Part shown: one piece after another, positions 18,870-26,416 of the stretch
Numbering within the stretch: the stretch's first letter is position 1
How the letters are laid out: the number at the start of each line of letters is the position of its first letter
DNA from: JAUIAI01 sp050633665
Lineage (GTDB): Bacteria; Pseudomonadota; Gammaproteobacteria; Burkholderiales; Burkholderiaceae_E
Length of the DNA: 64,000 nucleotides
Assembly: GCA_050633665.1 (NCBI GenBank)
Contig: JBOEGY010000001.1
Span: 620,001 to 684,000 of the forward strand
Reading direction: 5' to 3'
The notes under the pieces: model-generated
What the model was told of the DNA's origin: nothing
Databases searched by the model: none
What the model saw: only the letters and a program-made list of their open reading frames with translations
Made by a program: the position numbers and the translations under genes

Positions 18870-18956
18870 ATGAATCTCGTTGTTATGCTCGCAACGCCCG
18901 CGATTTCCAGCCAGGTAACCTGTTACGCGGTTACCCGCGCCCGGCGGGGGAGTTAG
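18870..18956 (+). CDS. 28-residue small ORF, possible leader peptide
   Basis: The peptide has a short hydrophobic start, then Ser/Thr/Cys/Tyr and a basic end (RARRGS). No family is recognised. It lies 46 bp after the MscS-type gene and is followed by structured sequence and a terminator at 19031. Inside the ORF GGTAACC (18914-18920) can pair with GGTTACC (18929-18935), and GCGG (18927-18930) could instead pair with CCGC (18934-18937), so alternative folding around a translating ribosome is conceivable. There is no gene on the same strand directly after the terminator, which argues against classical attenuation and leaves a small protein or dual-function RNA as options. Confidence 0.45.
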   Translation: MNLVVMLATPAISSQVTCYAVTRARRGS

Positions 18957-19030
18957 TCGGCCCTGCGGCTTACGTTGTCGCAGCAGGAATTTGGTCGTTG
19001 GCCCCGGGCCAGGCTATCTCCTGAGCATCT

Positions 19031-19057
19031 GAGCCCCGCTTTCGCGGGGCTCTTCTT
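19031..19057 (+). terminator. Rho-independent terminator after the small ORF unit
   Basis: Perfect 9 bp stem GAGCCCCGC/GCGGGGCTC with a TTTC loop, followed by TTCTTTAT. The T-rich side is on the plus strand, so it ends transcripts from the MscS-type gene and/or the small ORF. It lies between these and the convergent MOSC gene. Confidence 0.88.
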
Positions 19058-19079
19058 TATGGGGCGTCTGAACGGGTGA

Positions 19080-19790
19080 TTACAAACCGGCGACGCCGTT
19101 CAGTCGGGCGGTTAGCCCTTTGCGCTCGCGTTCTGAAATCGGCAGACGCAGCAGTTGCTCAAGTTCGGCGTCGCGGGCAAGCGTCTTCCATTTAAGATGC
19201 AACATGTCGGCAATACGAATACGTTCGCCTTGCCACGGCTGCAGGCTGACGGTTTGTCCGGCTTCGATAAACCCCGGGGACAGAACTCGAACATAGGCTC
19301 CGGGGCGTTCTGCTGCCCGGAACCGGTCAGCCCAACCGCCGATTCGGCTGCGCATCACTTTGTTGAAGGTATTGCACGGCGACCGTGGGGCGGTGATTTC
19401 TATGTGCCAGTCGGGGCCAATCAGTTGGTCACCGACACAAGCGTCAAAACTGGACCAGCCATGTAGTGTCAGGTTTTCACCGAATAGACCTCGCGCCAGT
19501 GGCCCGAGTGCCGGAGCCGCTCCCTCGCCAAGTTCCCAGAAGCGATAGTCTGCTTCACCCATCACCAGCAGTGCCTGATCGGGGCCGCCATGAAACCGTC
19601 GGTCAACGATATGGTCGCCAGCCAGGCCCTCGAGTGTGAGATTTGTGCCTTTGTTCAGCGCCTGTTTGCGTATGCCGCTCCTGAGGGTCTGGCCGGCAGC
19701 ACCGGGGACGGGGCTTTCGCTGCTGTTCGAGATGAGAATCCTGCTCACCGTTATGGGCTCCTGGACGCGGGGCTGATCAGGCCGATTCAT
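19080..19790 (-). CDS. MOSC-domain protein (YiiM-like)
   Basis: 236 residues with a MOSC fold. Signatures are the GDHIVDRRFHGGPDQALLV segment near residues 58-76, GENLTLHG near 105, and the Cys of APRSPCNTF near 140 that binds sulfurated molybdenum or a related ligand in the family. YiiM relatives reduce N-hydroxylated compounds such as 6-N-hydroxylaminopurine using the molybdenum cofactor. No signal peptide is seen, so it should be cytosolic. Transcribed alone, divergent from the sulfatase-like gene. Substrate is unknown. Confidence 0.82.
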   Translation of the reverse strand: MNRPDQPRVQEPITVSRILISNSSESPVPGAAGQTLRSGIRKQALNKGTNLTLEGLAGDHIVDRRFHGGPDQALLVMGEADYRFWELGEGAAPALGPLARGLFGENLTLHGWSSFDACVGDQLIGPDWHIEITAPRSPCNTFNKVMRSRIGGWADRFRAAERPGAYVRVLSPGFIEAGQTVSLQPWQGERIRIADMLHLKWKTLARDAELEQLLRLPISERERKGLTARLNGVAGL

Positions 19791-19831
19791 TGTCGAACCG
19801 CCGATTCAGTGAGCAAAGTGGGTTGCATACT

Positions 19832-19837
19832 TATAAT
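19832..19837 (+). promoter_or_regulatory. Possible -10 element upstream of the sulfatase-btuFCD unit
   Basis: A consensus TATAAT lies 45 bp before the sulfatase-like start at 19882. The -35 position (TGAGCA-like) is poor, so this is a weak promoter call. No cobalamin riboswitch is evident in the 91 bp between the MOSC gene and this unit. Confidence 0.35.
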
Positions 19838-19881
19838 CAGTTTCAAGCTGTGACTCACTTTCAGACAAGGATAGAGATTTT

Positions 19882-21621
19882 ATGCCACCCGACCAGCCAT
19901 TAGTGCCTGAGCAGAAAGTCAAGCGGGTTCTGTTCATTATGATCGATCAACTGCGCTGGGACTACCTGTCTTGTTATGGGCATGCAGCCCTGCAGACACC
20001 GAACATTGATTCGCTAGCAGATCGGGGGGTGCGTTTTGACCGAGCTTATGTTCAGGGAACAAGCTGCGGGAATTCCCGCGCCAGTTTTTATACGGGTCGA
20101 TATGTTCGTTCGCACGGTGGCACCTGGAATGACATTCCGTTTGAGTTGAATCACCTGACGCTTGCTGATCATATGAAAGACGCCGGCATTGCCAAGACGG
20201 TGTTGATTGGCAAAACCCACATGCGCCCAGACCTGGCAGGCCTGGACCGGCTGGGTATTGATCCGGACGGTGAACTAGGAAAATACCTTGCCAATACCGG
20301 GTTCGATCGCGGCGAGCGTGATGACGGTTTGCATGGCGAAGGGCCGGGCGGTTTTTATAGTGAAAAAGAACCGCGGTATAACGAATATCTGCGAGAGCAT
20401 GGTTTTGACGGACCGAATCCGTGGCTTGATTGGGCGAACTCAGCTACCGGCCCCGATGGCCGTTTGTTATCCGGTTTTTACTGGGAGCATGGCAACAAAG
20501 CGGCTCGCATTCCGGTTGAGTTTTCTGAATCCGCGTATATGACCGATCGTGCAATTGAGGCAATCGAAGCGGCAGGTAGCGACCCGTGGTGTGTCCACCT
20601 TTCCTACATAAAACCGCACTGGCCTTACATTGCGCCGGCTCCTTATCATGAGCAATATCAGGCGGCGGATGTTCAGGCTGTTATGCGCTCGACGCTTGAG
20701 CAGGACAGCACCCATCCGGTGTATCGCGCGTTTGCCGACTCGCGCTGGTCCAGGAGTTGGGCTTTGCCCAATGCGCGTGAGACAGTCGTCCCTGCGTATA
20801 TGGGGCTGATCAAGCAACTGGATGACGAGATTGGTCGCTTGTTGAAATATCTTGCTGATCGAGACTTGCTTGACTCCACGATGATCGCGCTGACCGCCGA
20901 TCATGGCGATTACCTTGGAGACCACTGGCTGGGAGAGAAAGATCTGTTTCATGACAGCGTAGCCAAGGTCCCGATGATCGTGGTCGACCCGCGTCCGCAG
21001 GCGGACTCGACTCGGGGCACCGTCTGCGATGAATTGGTCGAAGCAATCGATCTGCTGCCGACTTTTGTGGCAGCGGCAGGCGGGCTGGTGCCCGAACATC
21101 GGTTAGAGGGGCAGTCATTAGTGCCGCTGATGCACGGTGTTGCTCAGCCAGATTGGCGGCGGGCTGTGTTCAGTGAGTGTGATTATGGTCGGTTGCCGGT
21201 ACGAGCGGCACTGAATCGCACGATTAACAATGCCCGGCTGACTATGTGTTTTGACGGACGCTATAAGTTTGTTCATTGTCTTGGCTACCAACCGATGATG
21301 TTTGATCTTCAGGAAGACCCCCATGAGTTTGCGGACCGAGGGTCTGACCCGGCGCTGTCCGGACCTCGGGACGCGATCAAAGACCGCTTGCTCGACTGGT
21401 CTGCAGGACTGAGCAACAGAACTTCGCTGAACAGCGACTCCTATACAGAATTAATGGGCAAAAGTGCTACCCGTGGAATCTTGATCGGTTTCTGGTCTGC
21501 CACTGACGTACCTGAGGCCATGCGACCAGAGCCGCGGGTCGCGGCTGACCGTGACGGGTCAGCCCCGGGATCGGTGCGTGCCGGTGTCGCACCGTTTCGT
21601 CACGGAGACGACTTAGTTTGA
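19882..21621 (+). CDS. Sulfatase / phosphonate monoester hydrolase-family enzyme
   Basis: 579 residues of the alkaline phosphatase superfamily. Metal ligands are visible at D22 near the N terminus and D341-H342 in the TADHGDYLGDHWLGEKDLFHD segment, whose GDHWL form is typical of phosphonate monoester hydrolases. The nucleophile motif is C62-G-N-S-R66 followed by ASFYTGRYVRSHG. Type I sulfatases carry C/S-x-P/A-x-R; Asn at the third position is unusual and leaves conversion of Cys62 to formylglycine uncertain. No signal peptide. AAGGA lies about 10 nt before ATG. The stop overlaps the TTG start of the next gene, coupling it to the cobalamin importer; no metabolic reason is evident. Confidence 0.85.
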   Translation: MPPDQPLVPEQKVKRVLFIMIDQLRWDYLSCYGHAALQTPNIDSLADRGVRFDRAYVQGTSCGNSRASFYTGRYVRSHGGTWNDIPFELNHLTLADHMKDAGIAKTVLIGKTHMRPDLAGLDRLGIDPDGELGKYLANTGFDRGERDDGLHGEGPGGFYSEKEPRYNEYLREHGFDGPNPWLDWANSATGPDGRLLSGFYWEHGNKAARIPVEFSESAYMTDRAIEAIEAAGSDPWCVHLSYIKPHWPYIAPAPYHEQYQAADVQAVMRSTLEQDSTHPVYRAFADSRWSRSWALPNARETVVPAYMGLIKQLDDEIGRLLKYLADRDLLDSTMIALTADHGDYLGDHWLGEKDLFHDSVAKVPMIVVDPRPQADSTRGTVCDELVEAIDLLPTFVAAAGGLVPEHRLEGQSLVPLMHGVAQPDWRRAVFSECDYGRLPVRAALNRTINNARLTMCFDGRYKFVHCLGYQPMMFDLQEDPHEFADRGSDPALSGPRDAIKDRLLDWSAGLSNRTSLNSDSYTELMGKSATRGILIGFWSATDVPEAMRPEPRVAADRDGSAPGSVRAGVAPFRHGDDLV

Positions 21622-22502
21622 TTCGGTCAGTCTTGTTTATTGCGTCACTGTTTACCATCGTGACAACCAGCTACGCGCAGTCAGTAAGCGTGATGGATTT
21701 TCGCGGCCAGGCGGTTCATTTCGATCAGACACCCGAGCGGATAGTCACCTTGTTGCCGTCGCTGACAGAATTCGTTTGCGCGCTTGGTGCCTGCGCGAAA
21801 ATAGTCGGCACTGACCGCCATTCTGACTGGCCCGACTCAATACTGGCCTTACCTAAACTTGGCGTGCTTGGTGATACTTCGGTCGAGGCGATCGTTGACC
21901 TGCGGCCTGATGTGGTGCTCGTGACGCCATCGAGTCGAATGGCTGGCCGGCTTGAGTCACTCGGACTAAAAGTCCTGGTCTTGCAAGCGGAGAATAGCGC
22001 CCAGGTGCGGGCGCAATTGACTTTACTCGGGCGCGTGCTGAGACAGTCCGGCCGGGCCGATCAGTTGTGGCGGGAAATCCAGCGTGAGATTGCTCAGGCG
22101 TCTGAGTCCGTGCCTGCATCAGTCAAAGGCCTGCGGGTCTACTTTGAAGTTGCCCCGGCGCCTTATGCTGCCGGGGCCGGTTCGTTTATAGGCGAGCAAC
22201 TGGCCCGTCTGGGACTGCGCAATATCGCCTCTGTTGATCTCGGGCCGTTTCCCCGGTTGAACCCGGAGTTCATTGTTCGATCGCAGCCCGACATCATTAT
22301 GTCGGTCGCTCACGAATTGAAGCGCCTGCCAAGGCGCCCGGGTTGGGCGGATCTGGCGGCGCTGCGCCGCAATCAAGTATGCGGTTTCGAAAGCAGTGTT
22401 TATCAATGGATGGTAAGACCCGGCCCGCGCATGGGGCAGGCTGCTTTGACAATCGCCAACTGCCTCGCGCGGTTGCCTCAAAGCGTCGCTCCCTCGTCAT
22501 GA
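21618..22502 (+). CDS. btuF: BtuF-like periplasmic cobalamin-binding protein
   Basis: 294 residues. The start is TTG at 21618, overlapping the upstream TGA, with GGAG about 9 nt before; later starts would remove the signal peptide (cleavage after SYAQ near residue 21). The body is a class III (BtuF/FhuD-type) binding protein with RIVTLLPSLTEFVCALG, IVGTDRHSDWP and LPKLGVLGDTSVEAIVDLRPDVVLV, the segments typical of BtuF. It captures vitamin B12 after outer-membrane uptake; no BtuB receptor is in the window. The BtuCD genes follow with overlapping codons. Other corrinoids or heme/siderophores are possible ligands, but motifs favour cobalamin. Confidence 0.88.
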   Translation: MIRSVLFIASLFTIVTTSYAQSVSVMDFRGQAVHFDQTPERIVTLLPSLTEFVCALGACAKIVGTDRHSDWPDSILALPKLGVLGDTSVEAIVDLRPDVVLVTPSSRMAGRLESLGLKVLVLQAENSAQVRAQLTLLGRVLRQSGRADQLWREIQREIAQASESVPASVKGLRVYFEVAPAPYAAGAGSFIGEQLARLGLRNIASVDLGPFPRLNPEFIVRSQPDIIMSVAHELKRLPRRPGWADLAALRRNQVCGFESSVYQWMVRPGPRMGQAALTIANCLARLPQSVAPSS

Positions 22503-23554
22503 ATCCGTCGGTGCGTCCCGTCACCAACCATTCGCGTAGTCGTGCCGCAGGACGGCGGCGTTGGCTGGCGATCGCACTGTGTCTGGTCAGTCTGTTTTTG
22601 CTAGGTGCCGGACTGGCTGCTGGTAGCAACGGTTGGCGGTGGCCGTTTGAGGCGGGTGGGGACGATGCCTCGGGCAGTTTGATTCTGTATGACATTCGAT
22701 TGCCCAGAACTCTGGGAGCCTGGTTGACCGGTGCATTGCTCGGGGTTGCGGGTGCGATTGCGCAAGGCTTGTTTCGGAATCCGCTGGCGGATCCGTATTT
22801 GCTCGGGTCCGCGTCGGGAGCGTCGCTCGCAGTCATGTTGGTCCTGAGTGCCGGCGCTCTGACCGGCGCTTCACCGGACCTGGCTGCCAGCGCGATGGTC
22901 GAATTCTTCAGGAATACCGGCCTGGTATTGGCCGCGTTTGTCGGCGCGCTCGGGGGCGTGTTGTTGACGCTTGTCCTGGCGCGTGGCGCAGAACAGTCCA
23001 TTCGCCTGTTGCTTGCCGGTGTAGTAGTCGGAGTTGTGCTGGGCGCAATCGGAGAATTGTTAAGCAGTTACCTGCCTGAAATACTCGCGGCGCGGCAGGC
23101 TTTCATGTTGGGTTCAACCGGATTTATCGGCTGGTCGGGAGTCGTCTTGCTGGCGGCGGGGGCGGTCGTCGTGTTACCTGTAGGCTGGCGATTTGCGCGC
23201 GGACTTGATGCGCTGGCTCTGGGAGAGGAAACAGCCCGGTCGCTGGGATTGTCACTGATTCGCTTGCGCGTGTTGCTGATTGCCTGCCTGGCGTTGGCAA
23301 CCGCGCTGGCGGTTTCCCAGGCCGGCCTGATTCCGTTCGTCGGGCTGGTTGCCCCGCATCTGGTGAGGCGGTTTGCGCCGGGGCTGCAGGCGTTTGTCGT
23401 GCCGGCCAGTGGCATGATGGGCGGCTGCTTGTTGCTTAGCGCTGATCTCCTGGCGCGCACACTGATATCACCGGCGGAATTGCCGGTAGGTGTTTTAAGT
23501 GCCGTGCTCGGAGGAGGCTATCTCTTGTGGTTACTGCACCGGAGGCCGGCGTGA
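22499..23554 (+). CDS. btuC: BtuC-like FecCD-family permease
   Basis: 351 residues from ATG 22499, which overlaps the btuF stop (ATGA). The frame is open upstream to 22343 but that part lies inside btuF. About ten membrane segments are present, with the hallmark LPRTLGAWLTGALLGVAGA, GLFRNPLADPYLLGSASGA and PFVGLVAPHLVRR motifs of the BtuC/FhuB/FecC family. The LVAPHLVRR loop is the cytoplasmic coupling region that contacts the ATPase. A basic Arg-rich N terminus precedes the first membrane helix. Confidence 0.92.
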   Translation: MNPSVRPVTNHSRSRAAGRRRWLAIALCLVSLFLLGAGLAAGSNGWRWPFEAGGDDASGSLILYDIRLPRTLGAWLTGALLGVAGAIAQGLFRNPLADPYLLGSASGASLAVMLVLSAGALTGASPDLAASAMVEFFRNTGLVLAAFVGALGGVLLTLVLARGAEQSIRLLLAGVVVGVVLGAIGELLSSYLPEILAARQAFMLGSTGFIGWSGVVLLAAGAVVVLPVGWRFARGLDALALGEETARSLGLSLIRLRVLLIACLALATALAVSQAGLIPFVGLVAPHLVRRFAPGLQAFVVPASGMMGGCLLLSADLLARTLISPAELPVGVLSAVLGGGYLLWLLHRRPA

Positions 23555-24318
23555 CCGACATGCCTCGCCTGCGCGCCGACAATCTGTCGTTGCAATTCGG
23601 CACGAGCCGGGTTCTCGATCGGGTCTCAATCGAGTTGCGAGCAGGTTGGACAGCTGTTGTGGGCCCCAACGGCGCCGGCAAATCAACCTTGCTGAGATGT
23701 CTTGCAGGGCTTTTGCGACCCGATGAAGGCGACGTTTTTCTTGATGGACGTCGGCTCGCAGACTGGTCTGAGACGCAACGAGGGCAACAAATTGCCTGGC
23801 TTGCCCAACAGTCGGATACCCAGACGGATCTCACTTCCCGAGAAGTGGCAAGCCTTGGCCGCTTGCCTCATACCGGTCTGTTCAAACCGCTTGCCGAGGC
23901 CGATGAACTGGCGGTCACTGAAGCCCTGGAGGCCAGCGAGTCCCGGCCCTGGGAGCATCGAATATTGCTGGAGCAATCAGGCGGCGAGCGGCAGCGGACC
24001 TTGCTCGCCAGAGCCTTGGCGGTACAGGCGTCCATTTTGCTGCTTGACGAGCCGACTGCTCACCTGGACCCGCCGCACCAGGTCAGCCTGGTCAGGCTGA
24101 TGCGAAAACTCGGGCAGCAAGGGACCGTTGTCAGTGTTCTGCACGATCTAAATCTGGCCTTACAGGCTGATCGGCTCGTGGTGATGGCCGACGGACAGAT
24201 CCTGACCGCCGGCCCCTCAGCAGACGAAGGCGTGCAGGCCGCCCTGGTGTCGGTTTTCGGGGGGGCGATTTCGATCCGGCAGATCGGTAGTCAGTGGCTG
24301 GCCGTCCCGGAGATCTGA
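23551..24318 (+). CDS. btuD: BtuD-like ABC transporter ATPase
   Basis: 255 residues from GTG 23551, overlapping the btuC stop (GTGA), with GGAGG five bases upstream; GTG 23527 and ATG 23560 are alternatives. Walker A is GPNGAGKST (38-46), the signature is QSGGERQR, Walker B is ILLLDEPTAHLD, and the switch His follows in VLHDLNLA. It powers the BtuCD importer. The chain sulfatase-btuF-btuC-btuD is joined by overlapping stop/start codons at every junction. Confidence 0.92.
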   Translation: MTDMPRLRADNLSLQFGTSRVLDRVSIELRAGWTAVVGPNGAGKSTLLRCLAGLLRPDEGDVFLDGRRLADWSETQRGQQIAWLAQQSDTQTDLTSREVASLGRLPHTGLFKPLAEADELAVTEALEASESRPWEHRILLEQSGGERQRTLLARALAVQASILLLDEPTAHLDPPHQVSLVRLMRKLGQQGTVVSVLHDLNLALQADRLVVMADGQILTAGPSADEGVQAALVSVFGGAISIRQIGSQWLAVPEI

Positions 24319-24458
24319 TTATTGCGGGCGGCGGCGAGCATTTGGCGACAAGAATATGCTTTTCACGCCATCTCTGGGCGGTTGGTCGCATCAGACTGGA
24401 TCAGGCAAAAGCGACTCGCTACAGTGGCATCTCTTACATCAAACCCGGAGCCCAGCCC

Positions 24459-24899
24459 ATGAAAACCCACCGTACCCGTTTATCAGCAGCTGCTGCCTGT
24501 TCAGTCGCCGCCTTGCTGACCGCCGCCACACCCGCAGTAGCGGCTGATCTAACCCTGAATGTTTCAAATATTGCATCAACTGACGGAAGCATGATGATTG
24601 CGGTTTATGACAGCAAGAAAGGGTTCGACAAAAAGAGCACCTACCGGGCAATCAATCGTCGGGTCGAGCAAGCCGAGATGAGAGTGGTTCTGGCAGATAT
24701 GCCGGCAGGCGAATACGCGGTGATGTTGTTTCAGGATCTCGACGGAAATGAGAAGCTGGACACCAATATGCTGGGCATTCCCAAAGAGCCGTGGAGCGCT
24801 TCCCTGGAAGGCCGATCCGTCTTTGGCCCGCCGGCGTGGTCCGATGTGAATTTTAAAATCGGCGAACAGAACGTTTCGATCAAGATCAGTTTGAACTAG
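24459..24899 (+). CDS. Exported DUF2141 protein
   Basis: 146 residues from ATG 24459 with GGAG about 8 nt upstream; an upstream frame to 24294 overlaps btuD and is not needed. The signal peptide is cleaved after AVAA near residue 28. The mature part (~118 residues) shows the DUF2141 pattern: LNVSNIASTDGSMMIAVYDS, then MPAGEYAVMLFQDLDGNEKLDTN and GIPKEPWS near the C terminus. Proteins of this family are periplasmic beta-sandwich proteins of unknown function, often encoded next to carotenoid-related genes, as here. First gene of the proposed seven-gene unit, 11 bp before the carotenoid-oxygenase gene. Confidence 0.85.
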   Translation: MKTHRTRLSAAAACSVAALLTAATPAVAADLTLNVSNIASTDGSMMIAVYDSKKGFDKKSTYRAINRRVEQAEMRVVLADMPAGEYAVMLFQDLDGNEKLDTNMLGIPKEPWSASLEGRSVFGPPAWSDVNFKIGEQNVSIKISLN

Positions 24900-24910
24900 G
24901 CAGAAGATCC

Positions 24911-26413
24911 ATGAATCGACGCGAATCAATCCAATCAGTGCTGGGTCTGTCCTCGGTAGTCGGGCTGGCTGCTCTAGGTGCAGGCATGCCCGGCCGGGCC
25001 CATGCTCTGGCCGGCAACGCCGGTGACTTCGCCAGTAGCTATGCGCAAATTCCAGAACGATATGGCGCCACCACGGTGCGGTTCGATCGGGCCCTGCCTG
25101 ACGGGCTCAGCGGTACACTGTTTCGTAACGGTCCGGCGCGCATGGTGCGAGGCGATACTCGCTATCACCATTGGTTTGATGGCGATGGCATGATCCAGGC
25201 GTTCCGGTTCTCCGGCCAGTCTCTGCGTCATCAGGGGCGAATGGTCGCCACCCGTAAGCTGTCGGCCGAAGCCGATGCCGGCCGGTTCCTGTGGTCTGCA
25301 TTCGGGACGAGTTTTGCCGACAGTCGCTCGGTCCGTCAGCCGGACGATATTAATTCAGCCAATATTTCGGTCCTGCCCGTACAAGACGAAGTGCTGGCGC
25401 TCTGGGAAGGAGGCTCGGCCTGGCGCATCGACCCGAGTACACTGGAAACAAAAGGCAGGCGGGTGTTCTCACCGTCTACGGATGGTCTGCCGTTCTCGGC
25501 TCATCCCAAGGTCGACCCATCCGGAACTATCTGGAACTTTGGGTACATGAGTGGCAGCGGCAAACTGGTGCTCTATGAGTTGACCGCCGCTGGTTCGCTC
25601 AAGAGAGCCCGGCTGATTGATGCCCCCAATGCCGAAATGGTTCACGACTTCGCCATTACCGAGCGTTATCTTGTGTTTGTTCTGATGCCGCTGAGATATG
25701 ACCGGCGGCCGGGGCGGGGCGGCTCTTCGTTCATGGACCGATTTCAATGGGACGCTGAGGGTCACGTCGATATCCTGCTGGTCGATAAAAACTCGCTCAC
25801 TGTCGCTCACCGATTCGAAGTTGCGCCATTTTTCGCCTTTCATTTTGGCAACGCGTGGGAAGACGGCGAGACAGTTCGGATTGAGGTTGCCCGCGCTGCG
25901 GCGTTCAAGCCCCTGATGAACGTGATCACCCAGGCAACCAGGGGCGAACCGGTCGATCCGATCAGTCGGCCGCCTCTGATGGAGCTGAGCCTGAACCTGT
26001 CTGGCAAGACCGCGTCGGCGAATGATCTACCCGTGTCTGGCGTAGATTTCCCACGGTTTGACCAGCGATTCACCGGGCGAAAGACCAGTCACTTGTTTAT
26101 GATGAGCGACGCAAACCCGGAACCGGACATCACATTCGGGTTCAACCAACTGGTAAGTCTGGACCGGCGCAGCCAGCGGGTTCGGCGCTGGAGTTATGCG
26201 CCGCGGATTATTGCGGAAGAGCATTTGTTTGTGCCGGACCAGGCAAAAGGAGAAGCAAATGGCTGGGTGGTCGGCACCACGTTTGATCCTGAAAACCGTA
26301 CGACCAGCCTGCATGTCTTTAATGCCAGGGGAATTGACGACGGGCCGATTGCCACCGCGACTCTGCCGGTTCATTTGCCCCTGGGTTTGCATGGCCAGTT
26401 CGTCGCTGGTTAA
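24911..26413 (+). CDS. Exported carotenoid-oxygenase-family (RPE65/CCO) protein
   Basis: 500 residues. The four iron-binding histidines of the family are all identifiable: H198 (SAHPKVDPSG), H245 (MVHDFAITE), H311 (FHFGNAWEDG) and H494 (GLHGQFV), so an active Fe(II) dioxygenase with a seven-bladed propeller is expected. Bacterial members cleave carotenoids, apocarotenals or stilbenes such as lignostilbene. The N terminus (NRRESIQSVLGLSSVVGLAA, with cleavage near AHA at residue 31) looks like a twin-arginine signal, so it probably folds in the cytoplasm and acts in the periplasm, unusual for this mostly cytosolic family. It ends 3 bp before the sensor kinase gene. Confidence 0.88.
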   Translation: MNRRESIQSVLGLSSVVGLAALGAGMPGRAHALAGNAGDFASSYAQIPERYGATTVRFDRALPDGLSGTLFRNGPARMVRGDTRYHHWFDGDGMIQAFRFSGQSLRHQGRMVATRKLSAEADAGRFLWSAFGTSFADSRSVRQPDDINSANISVLPVQDEVLALWEGGSAWRIDPSTLETKGRRVFSPSTDGLPFSAHPKVDPSGTIWNFGYMSGSGKLVLYELTAAGSLKRARLIDAPNAEMVHDFAITERYLVFVLMPLRYDRRPGRGGSSFMDRFQWDAEGHVDILLVDKNSLTVAHRFEVAPFFAFHFGNAWEDGETVRIEVARAAAFKPLMNVITQATRGEPVDPISRPPLMELSLNLSGKTASANDLPVSGVDFPRFDQRFTGRKTSHLFMMSDANPEPDITFGFNQLVSLDRRSQRVRRWSYAPRIIAEEHLFVPDQAKGEANGWVVGTTFDPENRTTSLHVFNARGIDDGPIATATLPVHLPLGLHGQFVAG

Positions 26414-26416
26414 ACG

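Noticed and set aside
19791..19881. Cobalamin riboswitch upstream of the sulfatase-btu unit
   Set aside because: Interval is too short and lacks a B12-box-like segment.
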